Assembly: GCA_948571325.1 (NCBI GenBank)
Contig: CAOZKB010000009.1
Span: 1-23,057, forward strand
Length of the DNA: 23,057 bases
Direction: 5' to 3'
From: an uncultured Candidatus Saccharibacteria bacterium
Lineage (GTDB): Bacteria; Patescibacteriota; Saccharimonadia; Saccharimonadales; Saccharimonadaceae
A program made the position numbers and the translations under genes. The notes under the pieces were generated by a model, which saw only the letters and a list, made by a program, of their open reading frames with translations, ran no database searches and had not been told where the DNA came from. Positions 1-7,264 of the stretch are shown piece by piece; position 1 is the stretch's first letter; the number at the start of each line of letters is the position of its first letter.

Positions 1-1
1 T

Positions 2-1048
2 AAGCTTGCGGATGGGAATTGTTGGATGACGCAGAATTTGGCGTTGGACTTAAATACTAAGAAACCACTTACCAATGGCGATTCCGATTTAAACTCCATT
101 GCTAGCTGGACCCCCACCTCCTCCACTGAAGCTTCAGTTCCTCAACGTGACCCTAATCCGTCTAACACGGAGGCTCGGTCCTGGAATATGGGTGAATATG
201 TCCTTGCCACTCCAGTTCGTGGTGTATCATGCAATTCAGCGCGACCTGCTGACGCCACAATACACGAAGATGGCGCTAACTCGGTGCGTTTTGGCCAAAC
301 TATTGGTCAAAACTGCACAGACTTTGTCAATGTAGCAAAAGATGGTTGGCAACCGACTTTTGATTCCTCTAGTGCCCCAGAGGGAACTTGGACTGGAGCA
401 AATTACAACTCTTCAACAGGACAAACAGAAGCATATACTTACACTGGACCGCTGAGTGTGGATAAAGTTAATAAGGTATATGATGCACATTATTTGATTG
501 GGAATTATTATCAGTGGGATGCAGCTACTGCAAACAGTGCATCAAACTGGATTAGTGGCACTAGCGAAGATTCTCTCAAGAACGCTCCAGACTCCATTTG
601 CCCCAAAGGCTGGCATTTACCCCTTGCTGGTCGAAACGTTACTAATAATACTAGCCAAGGGATAGGCATTGGACAACCATACAATATTGACGACAGCATT
701 TACCAATTATTGCTGGCTTACGGTTACCCCAAAACCGGCGATTATACTTACGATGGCAACGACAGCTCCTATACTTCAATACCCACTACTATTGGCAATG
801 AACACCAACCCGGCTATTCCGAGCAAAACCCCGCACTCTCACCTCTATATTTCACTCGTGCCGGAATTACCAACCCCTCCATAGGCACATTACGCCATCT
901 CGGATCAGGAAGCGGCATCTCAGCTGCTACTGCATATTTTATTACTGCTCAAAACTACATGGGATATTATATGACCCGTGAATTCATCTATCCTACTGGA
1001 AACACCGGTCGTTTTAATGGTTGGGCTATCCGTTGCCTAGCGCGCTAA
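2..1048 (+). CDS. Fibrobacter-succinogenes-major-domain secreted protein, 5' end outside window
   Basis: The frame is open from base 2, and the residues before the first in-window Met read KLADGNCW. This runs straight into MTQNL, matching the family motif 'KLADGNCWMTxNL', so the ATG at 26 is internal and the true start lies upstream. The visible part covers most of a Fib_succ_major domain: VYDAHYLIGNYYQW, then SICPKGWHLP, then PLYFTRAGI, and a C-terminal GWAIRCLAR that resembles the usual G(F/W)xxRC(V/L) ending. The protein is rich in Ser, Thr, Asn, Gly and aromatic residues, as expected for an extracytoplasmic protein. The family is common in CPR and Bacteroidota surface proteins and its biochemical role is not established. 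No signal peptide can be seen because the N terminus is missing. A related remnant on the opposite strand ends 9 nt downstream. Confidence 0.85.
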   Translation, partial: KLADGNCWMTQNLALDLNTKKPLTNGDSDLNSIASWTPTSSTEASVPQRDPNPSNTEARSWNMGEYVLATPVRGVSCNSARPADATIHEDGANSVRFGQTIGQNCTDFVNVAKDGWQPTFDSSSAPEGTWTGANYNSSTGQTEAYTYTGPLSVDKVNKVYDAHYLIGNYYQWDAATANSASNWISGTSEDSLKNAPDSICPKGWHLPLAGRNVTNNTSQGIGIGQPYNIDDSIYQLLLAYGYPKTGDYTYDGNDSSYTSIPTTIGNEHQPGYSEQNPALSPLYFTRAGITNPSIGTLRHLGSGSGISAATAYFITAQNYMGYYMTREFIYPTGNTGRFNGWAIRCLAR

Positions 1049-1057
1049 TCCCTCCCC

Positions 1058-1255
1058 CTACAGTACTAGACAGCGGACGGAGAAACCGGCGGCGCGGTTA
1101 GCGTAATGGGATGGGAGAACATCAGCGCTATTAAAATGCTGACTGTAGGCAATCGAGGCAGTAGGATAGGCAGTAGAGGACCAATAGTAGCTATGGATGC
1201 CTAGAAGCCGAGACGAACCGTTCCAAGGAGTGACGTAGCCCCCACGGACACAACC
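1058..1255 (-). pseudogene. C-terminal remnant of a second Fib_succ_major-domain gene
   Basis: Reading the minus strand from the TAG at 1060-1058 back to an in-frame TAA at 1258-1256 gives 65 codons without any start codon. The translation has clear family landmarks: VRGGYV near the start, YYWSSTAYP in the middle and GFSVRCLVL at the end, which matches the typical '(F)VRSGY...YWSSTA...GFSVRC' C-terminal half of this domain. It is therefore a genuine coding fragment rather than a chance reading frame. It is cut off at its 5' side, where AT-rich non-coding sequence begins at about 1256. It lies tail to tail with the intact family member. It could be a deletion relic or a donor segment for recombination; nothing here shows expression. 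Confidence 0.75.
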
Positions 1256-1482
1256 TTATACCTTAACTTTTTGTAAAAGTAGCCAATATTATGATAAAAA
1301 TCTTGTAATTTTCCGTAATATGTAGTAAAATTAAATAAGTTAGCATAAAACTTAGCTAAGTTTTTGTTTTACTCATGCGTAAGACAAATCGTCAATTCTA
1401 CTTGACCTAATATCCAGTAAGTTTAATGACTAACATTGTATCTTGAAAATCGCTCATTTGCGTAGTAGAGAAACATATTCAG
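1256..1482. other. AT-rich spacer without a convincing gene
   Basis: About 230 bases of low-GC sequence between the domain remnant and the orphan small gene. No credible coding frame is seen on either strand. The only clear structure is the palindromic hairpin at 1347-1370. A TTGACC at 1402-1407 could be a -35 box, but no good -10 follows at 16-18 nt, so no promoter is called. Confidence 0.5.
1347..1370 (+). terminator. Possible rho-independent terminator
   Basis: AAAACTT (1347-1353) pairs with AAGTTTT (1358-1364) around the four-base loop AGCT, followed by TTGTTTT. The stem is AT-rich and weak, and it lies 300 nt after the nearest plus-strand stop, so it may instead be a simple palindrome. 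Confidence 0.3.
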
Positions 1483-1497
1483 AAAGGGGGTGAGTAT

Positions 1498-1710
1498 GTG
1501 TCGCTCTTTAAACCATTGTGTACGCAATTCAGTGACGAGAATGGTAGCCCAGTGCCTGGATCAACGGCTACGGAGGCGGCAGTCAACAGCTACAGTGAAG
1601 AGAGGAAACAAATTAATGACTCATTCACGGGCAAAACGTTCTTGTCAGAACGTAAACGCGCACAATACTATGCCGAAAATAATTATGAATTACCAAAAAA
1701 AGGATATTAA
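1498..1710 (+). CDS. Orphan hypothetical protein, 70 aa
   Basis: A GTG start at 1498 lies 7 nt after a purine-rich Shine-Dalgarno-like run, AAAGGGGG (1483-1490). The 70-aa product has balanced composition, with charged residues clustering in the second half (SEERKQIND, LSERKRAQYY) and an aromatic, basic tail ending PKKGY. It has no signal peptide, membrane segment or motif that I recognise. A competing 98-codon frame (GTG at 1490 to 1786) overlaps it but is Arg/Ser/Met-rich and runs through the terminator hairpin at 1751-1778, so the shorter frame is preferred. It stands alone, with its own terminator 40 nt downstream. Function unknown; it could be an accessory or mobile-origin gene given its position in the variable left part of the window. 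Confidence 0.5.
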   Translation: MSLFKPLCTQFSDENGSPVPGSTATEAAVNSYSEERKQINDSFTGKTFLSERKRAQYYAENNYELPKKGY

Positions 1711-1750
1711 GGATAATGTCATGATTATGCTAAAAAGCAAAAGATTAACT

Positions 1751-1778
1751 ATGGGAGACCTCAGCGGCCTCCCATTTT
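1751..1778 (+). terminator. Rho-independent terminator of the orphan gene
   Basis: ATGGGAGACC (1751-1760) pairs with GGCCTCCCAT (1766-1775) around the loop TCAGC, with one A.C mismatch, and is followed by TTTT. The GC-rich stem and T run are well placed, 40 nt after the stop at 1710. Confidence 0.7.
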
Positions 1779-1876
1779 CATGTTAAATTAACCAAAGCTC
1801 AAAAACAACGAGAAACATAGCCTAGCTCAATACTATGATATATATATCAATCTAAAAATGCTCGCATAGACTACAC

Positions 1877-1908
1877 AAAAATCCATCGCCTCTCAGCCAT
1901 GGATTTTT
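1877..1908 (-). terminator. Terminator of rpmE, usable in both directions
   Basis: AAAAATCCAT (1877-1886) and ATGGATTTTT (1899-1908) form a perfect 10-bp stem around a 12-base loop. Read on the minus strand it lies just after the rpmE stop and ends in TTTTT. The symmetric A/T flanks mean it could also stop plus-strand transcription. Confidence 0.7.
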
Positions 1909-1918
1909 CCTTGACACC

Positions 1919-2260
1919 CTATTCAGCGTTTGTAGCTTCTTTTTCTGCCTTTTTAGCGGCTTCTTTTTCGGCTTTCTTTGCTTTATTGGCAAGTGACACC
2001 TTCAGTTCTTCAGCTTTCTTAGCGCGTGCCTTAAAGCGGTCAACTCGACCCTCGGTGTCGATAATCTTTTCTTCACCAGTAAAGAACGGGTGCGAAGCTG
2101 AAGAAATCTGCACTTTGATCAATGGATATTCTTCACCATCTTCCCACTTAATCGTTTCTTCACTCTTCGCAGTCGAACGAGTCAAAAAACTAAATCCAGC
2201 CGCTTCATCAGAAAACACGACATAACGATAATCTTGTGGATGTGAAACTTTTTTACTCAT
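1919..2260 (-). CDS. rpmE2: 50S ribosomal protein bL31, type B
   Basis: The N-terminal 80 residues match bL31: SHPQDYRYVVFSD, then YPLIKVQISSASHPFFTGEEKIIDTEGRVDRFKAR. It binds the large subunit near the central protuberance and helps bridge the subunits. There is no cysteine anywhere, so it belongs to the zinc-free (C-, 'type B') class. Residues from about 80 to 113 are an unusual Lys/Ala/Glu tail (AKKAEKEAAKKAEKEA) predicted to be a charged helix; bL31 commonly ends near residue 70-90, so this is an extension. The gene is monocistronic, with a consensus-like promoter whose -10 ends 11 nt before the ATG and no Shine-Dalgarno site, and a hairpin terminator after the stop. It is transcribed divergently from rpsB. 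Confidence 0.9.
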   Translation of the reverse strand: MSKKVSHPQDYRYVVFSDEAAGFSFLTRSTAKSEETIKWEDGEEYPLIKVQISSASHPFFTGEEKIIDTEGRVDRFKARAKKAEELKVSLANKAKKAEKEAAKKAEKEATNAE

Positions 2261-2271
2261 AATTAACTTAC

Positions 2272-2300
2272 ATTATAGCAAACTTTTTTCCAGATGTAAA
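2272..2300 (-). promoter_or_regulatory. rpmE promoter, short-leader type
   Basis: On the minus strand TTTACA (2300-2295), a 17-nt spacer and TATAAT (2277-2272), preceded by TGC to give the extended form TGCTATAAT. Only 11 nt separate the -10 from the ATG, so the 5' UTR would be about 4 nt. Confidence 0.75.
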
Positions 2301-2330
2301 GTACTATTTCTCCAAAAAATTTATTAAATA

Positions 2331-2359
2331 TTGACTTTTTGCATAGTCTGTGCTACAAT
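2331..2359 (+). promoter_or_regulatory. rpsB-tsf promoter
   Basis: TTGACT (2331-2336), a 17-nt spacer and TACAAT (2354-2359) with an upstream TGC (extended -10 TGCTACAAT). The predicted start near 2366 gives a leader of about 118 nt before rpsB, which contains the hairpin at 2412-2445. Confidence 0.8.
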
Positions 2360-2411
2360 GATATTATATACTAATTTAACGAAACAGTTATTGGGAGATT
2401 TCCTGATTTTC

Positions 2412-2445
2412 CGTGAAAATTACAGCTAATTGGTATATTTTCACG
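2412..2445 (+). promoter_or_regulatory. Hairpin in the rpsB leader, possible autoregulatory element
   Basis: CGTGAAAAT (2412-2420) pairs perfectly with ATTTTCACG (2437-2445). Inside, TAC (2421-2423) can pair with GTA (2433-2435), leaving one bulged T at 2436. No T run follows, so it is not a terminator. rpsB leaders bind S2 for feedback control in some bacteria; whether this hairpin does so is inference. Confidence 0.5.
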
Positions 2446-2483
2446 CAAATCAATCCACCCAGTAACAAAGTGAAAGGAAATCA

Positions 2484-3182
2484 ATGACAACCGAAATCGA
2501 TATGAAAGCCCTGCTTGATGCCGGCGCCCACTTCGGTCACAAAACCAGCCGCTGGCACCCTAAAATGGCGCCATATATTCATAGCAAACGCCAAGGCGGC
2601 CATATTATTAACCTCGAGAAAACCGTTCAGGCGCTTGAAACAGCTTTGCCAGAACTTACCAAAATCGCCGCTAATGGCAAGAAAATCCTCTTTGTTGGCA
2701 CTAAAAAGCAACTTAAAGAAATCACACAAGCTGCTGCCGAGAGCGTAAATATGCCTTACGTTACCGTACGTTGGGTTGGTGGTGCTTTGACCAACGTTGA
2801 CACCGTCAACCGTCAAATTCGCAAACTCAAAGACCTCGAAAAACGCATGGCTTCTGGCGAACTCGAAGCTCGCTATTCTAAACTCGAAGTCCAGCGCTTC
2901 CAAGAGGAAATCGACATCCTCAATGAACGCTATGGCGGCATTAAAGAAATGTCCGAACAACCAGCTGCACTTATCGTTGTCGATGCCATGCAGGATAAAA
3001 ACGCTATCAAAGAAGCGAAAACTCTCAATATTCCAGTTTTCGCCATTACCGATACGAACGTTGATCCCACCAATATCGACTACGTTATTCCCGCAAACGA
3101 CGACGCTATCAAGGCTGTACAATTAATTCTCGATTACTTCGTCAACGCTATCAAAGCCGGCGAACAGAAAAAAGAAGCCTAA
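2484..3182 (+). CDS. rpsB: 30S ribosomal protein uS2
   Basis: The 232-aa product matches bacterial S2 along its whole length. Landmarks are MKALLDAGAHFGHKTSRWHPKM near the start, IHSKRQGGHIINLEKT, FVGTKKQLKE, VRWVGGALTN, and the conserved VDAMQDKNAIKEAKTLNIPVFAITDTNVDP followed by YVIPANDDAIKA. S2 joins the small subunit late and is needed for S1/mRNA docking in bacteria that have S1. The Shine-Dalgarno AAAGGAAA (2473-2480) is 3 nt from the ATG at 2484. The gene is first in an rpsB-tsf operon with a long structured leader, which fits autoregulation by S2 (inference). The acidic/basic C-terminal tail is short, and the length is slightly under the E. coli protein (241 aa). Confidence 0.97.
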   Translation: MTTEIDMKALLDAGAHFGHKTSRWHPKMAPYIHSKRQGGHIINLEKTVQALETALPELTKIAANGKKILFVGTKKQLKEITQAAAESVNMPYVTVRWVGGALTNVDTVNRQIRKLKDLEKRMASGELEARYSKLEVQRFQEEIDILNERYGGIKEMSEQPAALIVVDAMQDKNAIKEAKTLNIPVFAITDTNVDPTNIDYVIPANDDAIKAVQLILDYFVNAIKAGEQKKEA

Positions 3183-3226
3183 ATCTATAGCTTACAAAAC
3201 ATTATTTATAACTCTAAGGAGGCAAA

Positions 3227-3853
3227 ATGAGCGAAGAACTCAAAGAAAAAGCTAACGAAGTTAAAGCCGTTTCCATTGAATTAATCAAAAAACTCAAAGA
3301 ACTTTCTGGTGTCGGCCTCACTGACGCCAAGCAGGCCCTAGTCGAGGCTAAAGGTGATTTCGACGCTGCACTAGACGCCATGCGCAAAAAAGGCCTTACT
3401 AAGGCCGAAAAACGTGGCGATCGCGAAACTCGCGAAGGTATCATCGATAGCTACGTCCACGACGGTCGCATTGGAGCTATTGTTGAAGTAAACTGCGAGA
3501 CCAGCTTCGTCGCCAATACCGACGAATTCAAAGATTTGGCTCACAAAATCGCTATGCAAGTCGCATCAATGAGTCCACTTTACGTCACAATGGAAGATGT
3601 TCCAGAAAACGTACTTAACGCCAAGAAAAAGGAATTTGAGGCTAATTTCAAAGGTCCAGAAAATATGAAAGACCAAATCATCAATGGTCAAATCAAAAAA
3701 GCTTTCTCCGACAAGGTTTTAATGGAACAACCATATATCCTCAACGAAGATCTTACTGTTGCCGACTTCATCAAAGAAAGTATCGCTAAGATGGGTGAAA
3801 ACATCACCGTTCGCCAATTTAAACGTCTTGAACTCGGCGTTACTGAGGATTAG
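3227..3853 (+). CDS. tsf: Elongation factor Ts, short form
   Basis: EF-Ts catalyses GDP/GTP exchange on EF-Tu. The 208-aa product has the N-terminal UBA-like segment (LIKKLKELSGVGLTDAKQAL, about residues 20-40) and the core signature VNCETSFVANTDEF (about 82-95) that contacts EF-Tu. It ends in the C-terminal module MGENITVRQFKRLEL. It is much shorter than E. coli EF-Ts (283 aa), resembling compact forms with a single core subdomain as in Thermus. About 18 charged residues precede the usual start position. The strong Shine-Dalgarno AAGGAGG (3216-3222) 4 nt before the ATG fixes this start. It is second in the rpsB-tsf operon and is followed by a strong terminator. Confidence 0.96.
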   Translation: MSEELKEKANEVKAVSIELIKKLKELSGVGLTDAKQALVEAKGDFDAALDAMRKKGLTKAEKRGDRETREGIIDSYVHDGRIGAIVEVNCETSFVANTDEFKDLAHKIAMQVASMSPLYVTMEDVPENVLNAKKKEFEANFKGPENMKDQIINGQIKKAFSDKVLMEQPYILNEDLTVADFIKESIAKMGENITVRQFKRLELGVTED

Positions 3854-3877
3854 TTAGGGCATCTTGAATTCCTAACC

Positions 3878-3908
3878 AAAAAGTACTCCACAAAGGGGTA
3901 CTTTTTGT
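3878..3908 (+). terminator. rpsB-tsf operon terminator
   Basis: AAAAAGTACTCC (3878-3889) pairs with GGGGTACTTTTT (3895-3906) around the loop ACAAA, a 12-bp stem with one G-T pair that ends in a T run. A smaller hairpin (GTTAGG/CCTAAC, 3853-3876) precedes it. Confidence 0.85.
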
Positions 3909-3918
3909 CCTAGTTTTA

Positions 3919-3927
3919 TGCTATACT
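3919..3927 (+). promoter_or_regulatory. frr promoter, extended -10
   Basis: TGCTATACT with TATACT at 3922-3927. The -35 position falls inside the preceding terminator and is poor, so the TG extension probably compensates. The predicted leader is about 20 nt and includes AAGGA for frr. Confidence 0.6.
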
Positions 3928-3953
3928 TAAGTTATCATTAAGGAAATAATAGG

Positions 3954-4496
3954 ATGTTTGACGACAACGAATACCGCACAAAAATGGCTGCAGCTATCAC
4001 ACGCTTTCAGGACGAGCTCAAAAAAGTCCGCACTGGGCGCGCCCATCCAGATATGCTAGCCAACATCAAAGTTGAAGCTTATGGTCAATTTATGCCGCTC
4101 AACCAAGTTGCCAACGTAACCGTTGCTGACGGCACTATGCTCGTCGTCACTCCTTTTGACCCTACTAACATCCAAGCAGTCACCAGTGCCATTCGTAATG
4201 ACGCTACGTTGGGATTAAATCCCACTGATGACGGTCACATCGTGCGCGTACCGGTTCCACCACTTACTGAGGAGCGCCGCAAAGAAATTGTCAAAACTAC
4301 TTCGACCAAAGTCGAGGATGCTAAGGTTGCTATCCGCAACGTACGTGAGGAAGCTCGCAAAGAATTAAAAACCGCCGAACTCCCCGAAGACGTCACCAAA
4401 AAAGCCGAAAAAGGCATCGATGAGCTTACTAAAGAGCACACCGATCAAGTTGACGAATTATTTAAGGCTAAAACTGCCGAAATTATGAAAATCTAA
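3954..4496 (+). CDS. frr: Ribosome recycling factor
   Basis: RRF works with EF-G to split the post-termination ribosome. The 180-aa product (usual length about 185) has the family pattern: an N-terminal helix with FQDELKKVRTGRAHPDML, the beta-domain with PLNQVANVTVADGTMLVVTPFDP, and the long C-terminal helices LTEERRKEIVKTTSTKVEDAKVAIRNVREEARKEL. The Arg-rich NVREEARKEL helix carries the Arg (RNVR) that is important for ribosome binding. It opens a new transcription unit after the tsf terminator. Its TAA overlaps the uppS ATG by one base (TAATG), so uppS is probably translated by re-initiation. In most bacteria pyrH lies between tsf and frr; here it is absent. Confidence 0.96.
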   Translation: MFDDNEYRTKMAAAITRFQDELKKVRTGRAHPDMLANIKVEAYGQFMPLNQVANVTVADGTMLVVTPFDPTNIQAVTSAIRNDATLGLNPTDDGHIVRVPVPPLTEERRKEIVKTTSTKVEDAKVAIRNVREEARKELKTAELPEDVTKKAEKGIDELTKEHTDQVDELFKAKTAEIMKI

Positions 4497-5221
4497 TGAG
4501 TACTACAGAGCGTAAACTCCGACATATCGGCTTCATTGTTGACGGTAATCGTCGTTGGGCTAAGCGGCGCAACCTACCAACTCTCGAGGGACATCGCCGC
4601 GGTTTCGACAAAGTTGAAAAAGTTATCGAGAATCTCCAAGACACCGAGGTTGAATTTATCTCTTTTTATCTTTTTAGCACCGAAAACTGGGATCGTTCAC
4701 CTGAAGAGGTCGCCTATTTAATGAAACTCGCCAAGGAGCGCATCGAGAGCCTTACTAAAAAGTGTCAAAAAGAAAACTTACGCCTTGTCATTATGGGGCG
4801 TTCTGAGCACGTCGATCCCAAACTTTGGCAGAAAATGCAAGATGCCGAAAATAGCACCGCACAAAATACGAGCATGACGATCTGCATTTGTTTTAATTAT
4901 GGTGGCCTATGGGAGATTGCTGATGCGGCTAATAAGGTTGTTACGGGTCTATTGGAGCAAGACGAGCATCAAACAACACCAAGTCATATTACCAATATGA
5001 CGCCCGAAACATTCCGTCGATACCTTTACCACCCCGAAGTGCCTGATTGTGATTTAATTGTCCGCACCGGCGGGGAACAACGACTTTCTGGTTTTCAACT
5101 TTGGCGTGCCGCCTATGCCGAATTCCTGTTTGTCCCGGAGATGTTCCCCGATCTAGAACCAGAGCATTGTCAAGATTTCATCGCCGAATATTACCAACGT
5201 CATCGCCGTTTTGGCGAATAA
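4496..5221 (+). CDS. uppS: Isoprenyl transferase (undecaprenyl diphosphate synthase)
   Basis: UppS condenses isopentenyl diphosphate onto farnesyl diphosphate to make the C55 carrier for peptidoglycan. The 241-aa protein has the catalytic Asp in FIVDGNRRWAK (Asp16), the GH of LEGHRRGF (His33), FYLFSTENW (57-65), CFNYGG, and the C-terminal VRTGGEQRLSGFQLW followed by YAEFLF, which binds the homoallylic IPP. Two family positions are altered: the motif is usually DGNGRWA, here DGNRRWA, and RTSGEQRISNF is here RTGGEQRLSGF. It is coupled to frr by a one-base overlap with no Shine-Dalgarno. The usual downstream partners cdsA and dxr are missing, so IPP and FPP must come from elsewhere (inference: host or environment). 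Confidence 0.93.
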   Translation: MSTTERKLRHIGFIVDGNRRWAKRRNLPTLEGHRRGFDKVEKVIENLQDTEVEFISFYLFSTENWDRSPEEVAYLMKLAKERIESLTKKCQKENLRLVIMGRSEHVDPKLWQKMQDAENSTAQNTSMTICICFNYGGLWEIADAANKVVTGLLEQDEHQTTPSHITNMTPETFRRYLYHPEVPDCDLIVRTGGEQRLSGFQLWRAAYAEFLFVPEMFPDLEPEHCQDFIAEYYQRHRRFGE

Positions 5222-5274
5222 TACTTAAAACATTCTAAAAAACTCGCCTATTTTAACATAAGTCTTATAGTCTG

Positions 5275-5283
5275 TGCTATAAT
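5275..5283 (+). promoter_or_regulatory. rseP promoter, leaderless type
   Basis: TGCTATAAT with TATAAT at 5278-5283, and a loose TTAACA about 19 nt upstream. Only 7 nt lie between the -10 and the ATG at 5291, placing the transcription start at or next to the start codon. No Shine-Dalgarno site fits. Confidence 0.7.
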
Positions 5284-5290
5284 ATAAAAT

Positions 5291-6475
5291 ATGAATATTG
5301 TGTTTGGGATTATCATCGGTTTAATTATTTTGATGTTGCTCGTAGTTGCGCACGAGTTTGGTCATTTTATTATGGCGCGCAAAAACGGTGTTACTGTCAA
5401 AGAGTTCGGCATTGGTTTTCCGCCTCGAGCCATCGCTTGGGTGAAAAAAAATGGTAAATGGCAAAAAGTCCCCAAGTCTGATTGGGATAAAAACCAAGAC
5501 AGCCTAGTGTTTAGCATTAACTGGTTACCAATCGGCGGTTTTTGCTCAATGGACGGAGAGTCTGACGCCGATACACGCAAAGGCACTTTTGGTGCCAGTA
5601 GCTTCAAAGCCAAAACCAAAATTCTCTTCGGCGGCGTCGCGATGAACTGGCTAGTTGCCTTCGTGATTCTCACTATTTTGTCTTTTACTGGTATGCCAAA
5701 ATTTATGGAACACCAATTTTATCTCGGCAATGACGCAGACATTTATTATTCGGATGTAGTTGTCGCAAACGTGCTAACCGATTCTCCCGCCGCAGCCGCT
5801 GGCCTTACTAATGGTGACAGAATCCTCAAAATCAATAACATAGACGTTCACGAACCTACCGATATTACACACCTTGGCAAGGAAAATGCTGGCAAACTTA
5901 CTAAATACACTGTTATTCGCGACGGTAAAGAACAGGATCTAGAAATCCAACTTAACCCAGCCGACGCTAAATATGCCTTAGGTATTGAAATGGCCGCACA
6001 AACTATGATTCGCTCCACCTGGTCCGCCCCTCTCGTTGGCCTTGGCACCACTATCCAGCTCACCGGCGAAACTTTTCGCGGACTAGGGCAATTAGTCTGG
6101 AATCTCGGCTCCGGTCTTGTCAGTCAGCTCAGTTTTAATGCTGAAATACGCGAAGCTGGCCGTAGTGACATTGGTGCCGCTGGTGACGCCGTATCCGGCC
6201 CCATTGGCATTATTGGTGTTATTTTCCCGCAATTTGTTGAAGCCGGCTTACCAAATCTATTACTATTGACCGCCCTCATCTCCGCTTCGCTCGCCTGCAT
6301 GAACGTCCTGCCGATTCCCGCACTCGACGGCGGACGTTGGCTCATGATTGCACTGTACCGTTTACGTCATAAAAAACTCACCAAAGAAACTGAAGAAAAA
6401 ATTGTCGCCCGCTCGTTTATGGTGCTTATGGTGCTCGTTGTCTTAATCTCTATTTTAGATATCACAAGGCTGTAG
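5291..6475 (+). CDS. rseP: Site-2 zinc metalloprotease with PDZ domain
   Basis: An S2P-family intramembrane protease of 394 aa. Transmembrane segment 1 carries the HExxH zinc site (H21-E22-F-G-H25). The soluble part has a PDZ domain (about residues 155-225, SPAAAAGLTNGDRILKINN). The third zinc ligand is in NVLPIPALDGG (Asp346) in a late membrane segment, and a final membrane helix closes the protein. The family cleaves membrane-embedded anti-sigma factors or signal-peptide remnants; the substrate here is unknown. It has its own short-leader promoter, and the next gene (CPBP protease) begins 3 nt after its stop, so the two are co-transcribed. In other bacteria rseP sits between dxr and proS; the position is kept here although dxr is gone. 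Confidence 0.93.
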   Translation: MNIVFGIIIGLIILMLLVVAHEFGHFIMARKNGVTVKEFGIGFPPRAIAWVKKNGKWQKVPKSDWDKNQDSLVFSINWLPIGGFCSMDGESDADTRKGTFGASSFKAKTKILFGGVAMNWLVAFVILTILSFTGMPKFMEHQFYLGNDADIYYSDVVVANVLTDSPAAAAGLTNGDRILKINNIDVHEPTDITHLGKENAGKLTKYTVIRDGKEQDLEIQLNPADAKYALGIEMAAQTMIRSTWSAPLVGLGTTIQLTGETFRGLGQLVWNLGSGLVSQLSFNAEIREAGRSDIGAAGDAVSGPIGIIGVIFPQFVEAGLPNLLLLTALISASLACMNVLPIPALDGGRWLMIALYRLRHKKLTKETEEKIVARSFMVLMVLVVLISILDITRL

Positions 6476-6478
6476 TCT

Positions 6479-7264
6479 ATGACAAAATTAGCAGCAAAAA
6501 CCCCAAAAACCTATAAAATCACTAAAAATACCATTTTTTATATCATTTTTCTCGTCGCTTGGGCTGGATTATCGACCATTGCCGGACAGCTTATTGCTAG
6601 CTTTATTATGACTTTGCTGCTCGGTGAGCAAGTTCATCAGCCTTTTTGGATGGCAATCTATCAATTTCTCGCCTACTCGTTAGCTCTGCTTTCCATCATA
6701 TTTGTTCCGCCTAAACTTGCCGATATTCTTCACCGTGAGCATAAACTTCCCGCCCACATTACCGAAGAGCTAAAAACCAATCGCTCAGAGCTTGGATTAC
6801 AAGATTTACCTACCTTCGTAGATATCGGCTTAGCTCCTGTTGCCTATATAATATATGGCATCCTAGCCAATCTCGCAATTAATCTAATGCGAATTTTTCC
6901 GTGGTTTAATAGCGAACAAACCCAAGATGTTGGCTTTAGCTACTTTAATACTGGCCTCAACAAACTCTTCACGGTCATTACCCTAGTCTTCATTGCCCCC
7001 ATCGCGGAAGAGTTGATTATGCGAGGTTGGCTCTATGGTAAAATACGCAAAAAAACGCCAACAATAATCGCGATTCTATTAGTTTCATTGTTATTTGCCA
7101 CTCTACATGGTCAATGGAACGTTGGTATCAGCGTTTTTATCCTTAGTATTATATTGTGCGGCTTACGTGAGATTACCGGCACGATCTACAGTGGCATACT
7201 TCTGCACATTCTCGTTAATGGCATTTCGTTTTACGTATTATCTAGTGGTTTAATGGGACTCTGA
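6479..7264 (+). CDS. CPBP-family intramembrane glutamic endopeptidase
   Basis: A 261-aa multi-pass membrane protein (about six hydrophobic segments) with the three CPBP/Abi motifs: EELIMR (E177, E178, R182), FATLH (F206, H210) and HILVN (H243, N247). These residues form the catalytic centre in Rce1-like proteases. Bacterial members serve in bacteriocin self-immunity, protein-maturation or membrane-stress roles; the substrate cannot be told from sequence. It follows rseP by 3 nt, pairing two intramembrane proteases in one operon. Its TGA overlaps the ATG of a 37-codon ORF (TGATG). The N-terminal 20 residues are basic and cytoplasmic. Confidence 0.88.
   Translation: MTKLAAKTPKTYKITKNTIFYIIFLVAWAGLSTIAGQLIASFIMTLLLGEQVHQPFWMAIYQFLAYSLALLSIIFVPPKLADILHREHKLPAHITEELKTNRSELGLQDLPTFVDIGLAPVAYIIYGILANLAINLMRIFPWFNSEQTQDVGFSYFNTGLNKLFTVITLVFIAPIAEELIMRGWLYGKIRKKTPTIIAILLVSLLFATLHGQWNVGISVFILSIILCGLREITGTIYSGILLHILVNGISFYVLSSGLMGL

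Noticed and set aside
1..1255. Diversity-generating retroelement (variable region plus template) at the Fib_succ genes
   Set aside because: The two C-terminal segments are not near-identical with adenine-specific differences, and no reverse transcriptase is present in the window.
1490..1786. 98-codon frame overlapping the orphan gene
   Set aside because: Arg/Ser/Met-rich composition, and it runs through a good terminator hairpin; the frame starting at 1498 has the better ribosome-site spacing and composition.
2481..3122. Long minus-strand open frames across rpsB, serS, radA and ruvA
   Set aside because: Shadows of well-conserved plus-strand genes, with no family features or ribosome sites of their own.
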